From positions 1-15,732 of the forward strand of contig CBHYLN010000126.1 in the NCBI GenBank assembly GCA_966128725.1: DNA of 15,732 bases, given 5' to 3'. The notes under the pieces are model-generated. The model was not told where the DNA came from, searched no databases, and worked only from the letters and a program-made list of their open reading frames with translations. Position numbers and translations under genes: made by a program. This DNA is from JAFDZV01 sp966128725. Lineage in GTDB: Bacteria > Bacteroidota > Ignavibacteria > OLB7. Shown here piece after piece: positions 13,074-15,732 of the stretch (positions are counted from its first letter, which is position 1; each line of letters opens with the position of its first letter).

Positions 13074-15680
13074 ATGAATATCCGGGGCTCATCCGTGCTC
13101 AAGCTGCTGTGCCTTGTGATCCTTGCTGCTGGATTCGTTGAGCTGTCCTCAACAGCCCTGGCGCAGGGTCCGGACCTTGATCCGTCCACGTCCGGCACAT
13201 ACTATGTTGTTGCCTATCCGGACACCGCTTCCAATCTCATCGATTCCTCGTTAGCCCCGCCAACCGAGAACACGGTTACGATGTCGATCTATTCGGCGGT
13301 GAACAACCGGGTGCGGATTACCGGTCCCGGCTATACGCAATCGGTGAACGTGGATGCCGGAACGTTTACGGTGGTGAATCTTCTGGACAGCGTTGCCCAA
13401 CGCGGCGGGGCGTTGGTGACAAGCGTTGGCGCGGTGTCCAATCGGACCTTCTCGGTTGAGGCCGAGCAGCCGATCGTGCTGTACTGCGCGATGATGAATC
13501 GGTTTGGCGGTGAGGCCTGGGCGCCGATCCCGGTTGATCGTTGGGGAGGCGAGTATTATGCCGCGGCGCTCCCGTGTGATATCGTGGTGGACATGTACCG
13601 CAAGGATGCCTACACCTACGCCCGCAAGAACACAACGGCACCTTCATTGTTGCTGATCGTTGCCGCATACGACAGCACACATGTGGTGATCGCACCAAAT
13701 GGCCGGCTGGAAAACTACGACCGAACCACCGTAACGCTTAATCGTGGCCAGGCATACACGGTGGAAAGCTACGTGGACACCAATGCCGATCGGACCGGTG
13801 ACCCGCAGGTGGATCTGGGCGGTTCGCGTATCACTGCCGACCGGCCCATCGGTGTGATAACCGGCAACACCCGCGTGCAGGTGGTGGCCGACCGCCCTGA
13901 GATCACCAATAACTCCCTGAAGAACATGGCGGTGGAGTGGCTGGCCCCGGCCGACCAATACGGCACGGATTTCGTGTGGATGCCTACCTGGGACACTCGC
14001 CACCTTACCGGGATTCCGGGTGAGAAGGTCGCCGAAAAGCGAACAGCGGAGTTTGCCCGCGTATACGGCGCGAACGATGCCACCACCGTTATTCATACAG
14101 GTGAGAACAATGCTCGCGATACCGGGACGGTAGGGCGTGGCCGTGTGCAGGAGTACCGTGTGCTTAATCCCCGTCCGCACCGTTTCACGACCTCCAAGCC
14201 GGCGCAGGTGATGATGCATTCCTCGGCCGTGGTGAAGTACAACGGCACGATTTCGGGGCAGCCAGGCAGCCAGAGTTACGACTCGTGGGGGCCGTACATG
14301 GCGGAGGTTGTGTCGCGCGAGCAATGGTCCACGTTCGCGCCGTTCCATGCACCAACAAGCCTGTACGAAACGCGGCATTATGTGAATGTCGTAGCCGACA
14401 CAACCGCGCAGGATCTGATCTACGATGAAACGGGCGCCCCGTTCGACTTCAACGGAGGCCAGATCCCGGGCACACCGTACATGTGGGGGACGATCGAAAT
14501 AACCCCTGGTAAAACCCACTACCTTCAGGGGCGCGAGGGGACACGGTTCTGTGCCGTGCAGTATGGGCTACGCCAGGGGCTGGAGTCATATCGCCCCGAA
14601 GTTGTGCGCCAGACCTTCGCCGAGTACCGCGAACTGATCGGACGTTCGTACGGCTTTCCGCTTGCGCCACGACGTTCCGTGCGGAAGCCGGCCGACGTTC
14701 TGAAGATCGACCGAACCGATAACGAGTGTGAGGTGAAACTGACCGTGCGTATCACCAACCAGAATCCCTCGGGTTTGCTCTCGGCACGTTTTGCTCCGGG
14801 AATGTCCAATGCCAGGGTTGTGGTCACACGGCCCGCCGGCATCAACGACGTCGCCGGAATGACATCGGTGGATCTGAGCCTGCAACCTGTGGACCCGCGA
14901 TTCGATGCCACCGGCACGCTGCGGATTACTGATCGCACAGGCGCGCTTACCACGGTGCCGTACCAGTATCTCGGCAGCCGTGTTGTTACCGAGCCGGCCA
15001 CAACTGTTGACTTCGGTGAGCTTACGCTGGGCGGCACGCGGGATTCCGTGGTTGTTGTTACCAACCCGCTCGATCGTCCCGTGCGCGTTAACGCCGTTCA
15101 GTTGAGGTCCGGGGCGCAGTCGTTTTCCATACTGTCCACCGCGCCGCCCGCGCCGGTGCAGCTTGCGCCCGGCGAGCGCATGTCCGTTCGGCTGCGCAGC
15201 GCGCCAATCTCCGACAAGAGCATCTATCGCGACACGCTGCGTTTTCTGTTGGCATGCGGCGAGGTTCGGCTGCCGTTGCAAACCGGGCCGATCCCGGCAT
15301 GTATCTGGCTGGAGGATCTCAACTTCGATACGTTGGATGTTGGGGAGCGTAGAACCCTGGAGCTGCGCATTTGCAACATTGGCCACGGCCAGGTCACGTT
15401 CAGCAATCCAGGCGCCGACAGCGTGCTTGCATGGCTGGGCCAACGGTTCACCGTTTCGCCCAGCGCGGCGGCGGCCCTGAAGGCCGTATCGCTGGGTCCG
15501 GGCCAATGCATCGGCGTGCCGGTTACGTTCTCGTCGCCGGCCGAGGGTACATTCCAGACCATCGCCCGTGTCTGGGCCTCGTCGCGGGGCTGCCGGGATA
15601 CATCGCTATGGCGCGCCGTGGTTGTAAAGGGGCATGTGCAGGGCGTGGAGTCGGCAAGCCGTGGCGTTGCGTTGCTCTAA
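13074..15680 (+). CDS. Large exported protein, IgGFc-binding-like N-terminal region with Ig-like repeats
   Basis: An 868-residue exported protein. A signal peptide (1-30, ending STALA-QG) fits the ATG at 13074. An in-frame ATG at 12999 would mask it. Residues about 40-510 match the pattern of the IgGFc-binding N-terminal domain: YYVVAYPD, FSVEAEQPIVLYC, LLLIVAAYDSTHVVIAPNG, ITADRPIGVITGNT, and EWLAPADQYGTDFVWMP. These beta-rich modules are known in extracellular and adhesive proteins. Residues about 545-635 and 640-855 look like tandem Ig-like 'choice-of-anchor'/DUF1573-type domains (TVDFGELTLGGTRDSVVVVTNP; FDTLDVGERRTLELRICNIGHG). No catalytic site is seen. The frame ends at TAA 15678-15680 just before what reads as a T9SS sorting domain, so the gene may be broken, read through, or miscalled there. 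Its role is probably surface adhesion, which is inference. Confidence 0.85.
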   Translation: MNIRGSSVLKLLCLVILAAGFVELSSTALAQGPDLDPSTSGTYYVVAYPDTASNLIDSSLAPPTENTVTMSIYSAVNNRVRITGPGYTQSVNVDAGTFTVVNLLDSVAQRGGALVTSVGAVSNRTFSVEAEQPIVLYCAMMNRFGGEAWAPIPVDRWGGEYYAAALPCDIVVDMYRKDAYTYARKNTTAPSLLLIVAAYDSTHVVIAPNGRLENYDRTTVTLNRGQAYTVESYVDTNADRTGDPQVDLGGSRITADRPIGVITGNTRVQVVADRPEITNNSLKNMAVEWLAPADQYGTDFVWMPTWDTRHLTGIPGEKVAEKRTAEFARVYGANDATTVIHTGENNARDTGTVGRGRVQEYRVLNPRPHRFTTSKPAQVMMHSSAVVKYNGTISGQPGSQSYDSWGPYMAEVVSREQWSTFAPFHAPTSLYETRHYVNVVADTTAQDLIYDETGAPFDFNGGQIPGTPYMWGTIEITPGKTHYLQGREGTRFCAVQYGLRQGLESYRPEVVRQTFAEYRELIGRSYGFPLAPRRSVRKPADVLKIDRTDNECEVKLTVRITNQNPSGLLSARFAPGMSNARVVVTRPAGINDVAGMTSVDLSLQPVDPRFDATGTLRITDRTGALTTVPYQYLGSRVVTEPATTVDFGELTLGGTRDSVVVVTNPLDRPVRVNAVQLRSGAQSFSILSTAPPAPVQLAPGERMSVRLRSAPISDKSIYRDTLRFLLACGEVRLPLQTGPIPACIWLEDLNFDTLDVGERRTLELRICNIGHGQVTFSNPGADSVLAWLGQRFTVSPSAAAALKAVSLGPGQCIGVPVTFSSPAEGTFQTIARVWASSRGCRDTSLWRAVVVKGHVQGVESASRGVALL

Positions 15681-15731
15681 GCACGGCCTAATCCGTTCGG
15701 CGGCAGCACATCAATACGATTCACGCTGGAA
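15681..15731 (+). pseudogene. Stranded start of a T9SS C-terminal sorting domain
   Basis: In the same frame as the preceding gene, directly after its TAA, the 17 codons up to the window end read ARPNPFGGSTSIRFTLE. This is the classical opening of a T9SS type A sorting domain and parallels CTPNPARDAATIRFALD in the GH44 protein of this window. There is no start codon or signal peptide of its own. It most likely belonged, or still belongs, to the preceding exported protein. The window ends before the domain does. Confidence 0.75.
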
Positions 15732-15732
15732 C

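Noticed and set aside
1..15732. tRNA, rRNA, CRISPR or insertion sequence
   Set aside because: No cloverleaf with a GGTTCRA-type arm, no regularly spaced repeats, and no transposase-like protein were seen in any gap or frame.

Overview
The window most likely comes from a member of the Bacteroidota/Chlorobiota (FCB) group, perhaps a Kapabacteria- or Ignavibacteria-like lineage. Three observations support this. The secreted glycosidase ends in a type IX secretion system (T9SS) C-terminal sorting domain. The same kind of sorting sequence lies just behind the last gene. The Lrp-type regulator has an exact Bacteroidetes-style promoter, TTG-N19-TATGTTTG. The DNA is GC-rich by eye. Several genes have Shine-Dalgarno sites, while the two genes for T9SS-type exported proteins have none obvious. 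The taxonomic placement is inference. There are no rRNA or tRNA genes, transposases or CRISPR repeats, and the region looks chromosomal.

Layout. 1-226: gene-free, with a long palindrome at the window edge and a hairpin behind glnA. 227-1570 (-): type I-alpha glutamine synthetase. 1728-2240 (-): an Lrp/AsnC regulator upstream of it on the same strand. 2380-3672 (+): adenylosuccinate lyase, divergent from the regulator. 3833-4900 (+): a two-helix potassium channel with a cytoplasmic RCK region. 5056-6981 (+): a secreted GH44 glycoside hydrolase with a T9SS tail. 7336-7680 and 7765-8130 (+): two small paralogous proteins of unknown function, closed by a strong terminator at 8151-8180 that also serves the convergent gene. 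8223-9467 (-): type II NADH:quinone oxidoreductase. 9811-11823 (+): a membrane-bound iron-sulfur oxidoreductase of the HdrD/Emo type, followed by a terminator. 11918-12685 (-): an uncharacterised lipoprotein. 13074-15680 (+): a large exported protein with an IgGFc-binding-like N-terminal region and Ig-like repeats.

Functional themes. Nitrogen assimilation (glnA with a linked Lrp regulator) and purine synthesis (purB) sit together. Two quinone-reducing enzymes, NDH-2 and the Emo-like protein, are divergent neighbours and would both feed a menaquinone pool, from NADH and probably from electron-transfer flavoprotein. The rest concerns the cell surface: GH44, the lipoprotein and the IgGFc-like protein.

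The most notable observations are: (1) the last gene stops at TAA (15678-15680), yet the same frame continues directly into a textbook T9SS sorting-domain start, ARPNPFGGSTSIRFTLE, until the window ends; (2) the pair of small paralogues shares a conserved LAQQNA-x-A-x-QQAMN core that faintly recalls RebB-type R-body proteins; (3) several perfect inverted repeats lie in intergenic regions, including a GCAA-loop hairpin directly followed by a 16-bp palindrome at 12838-12873.
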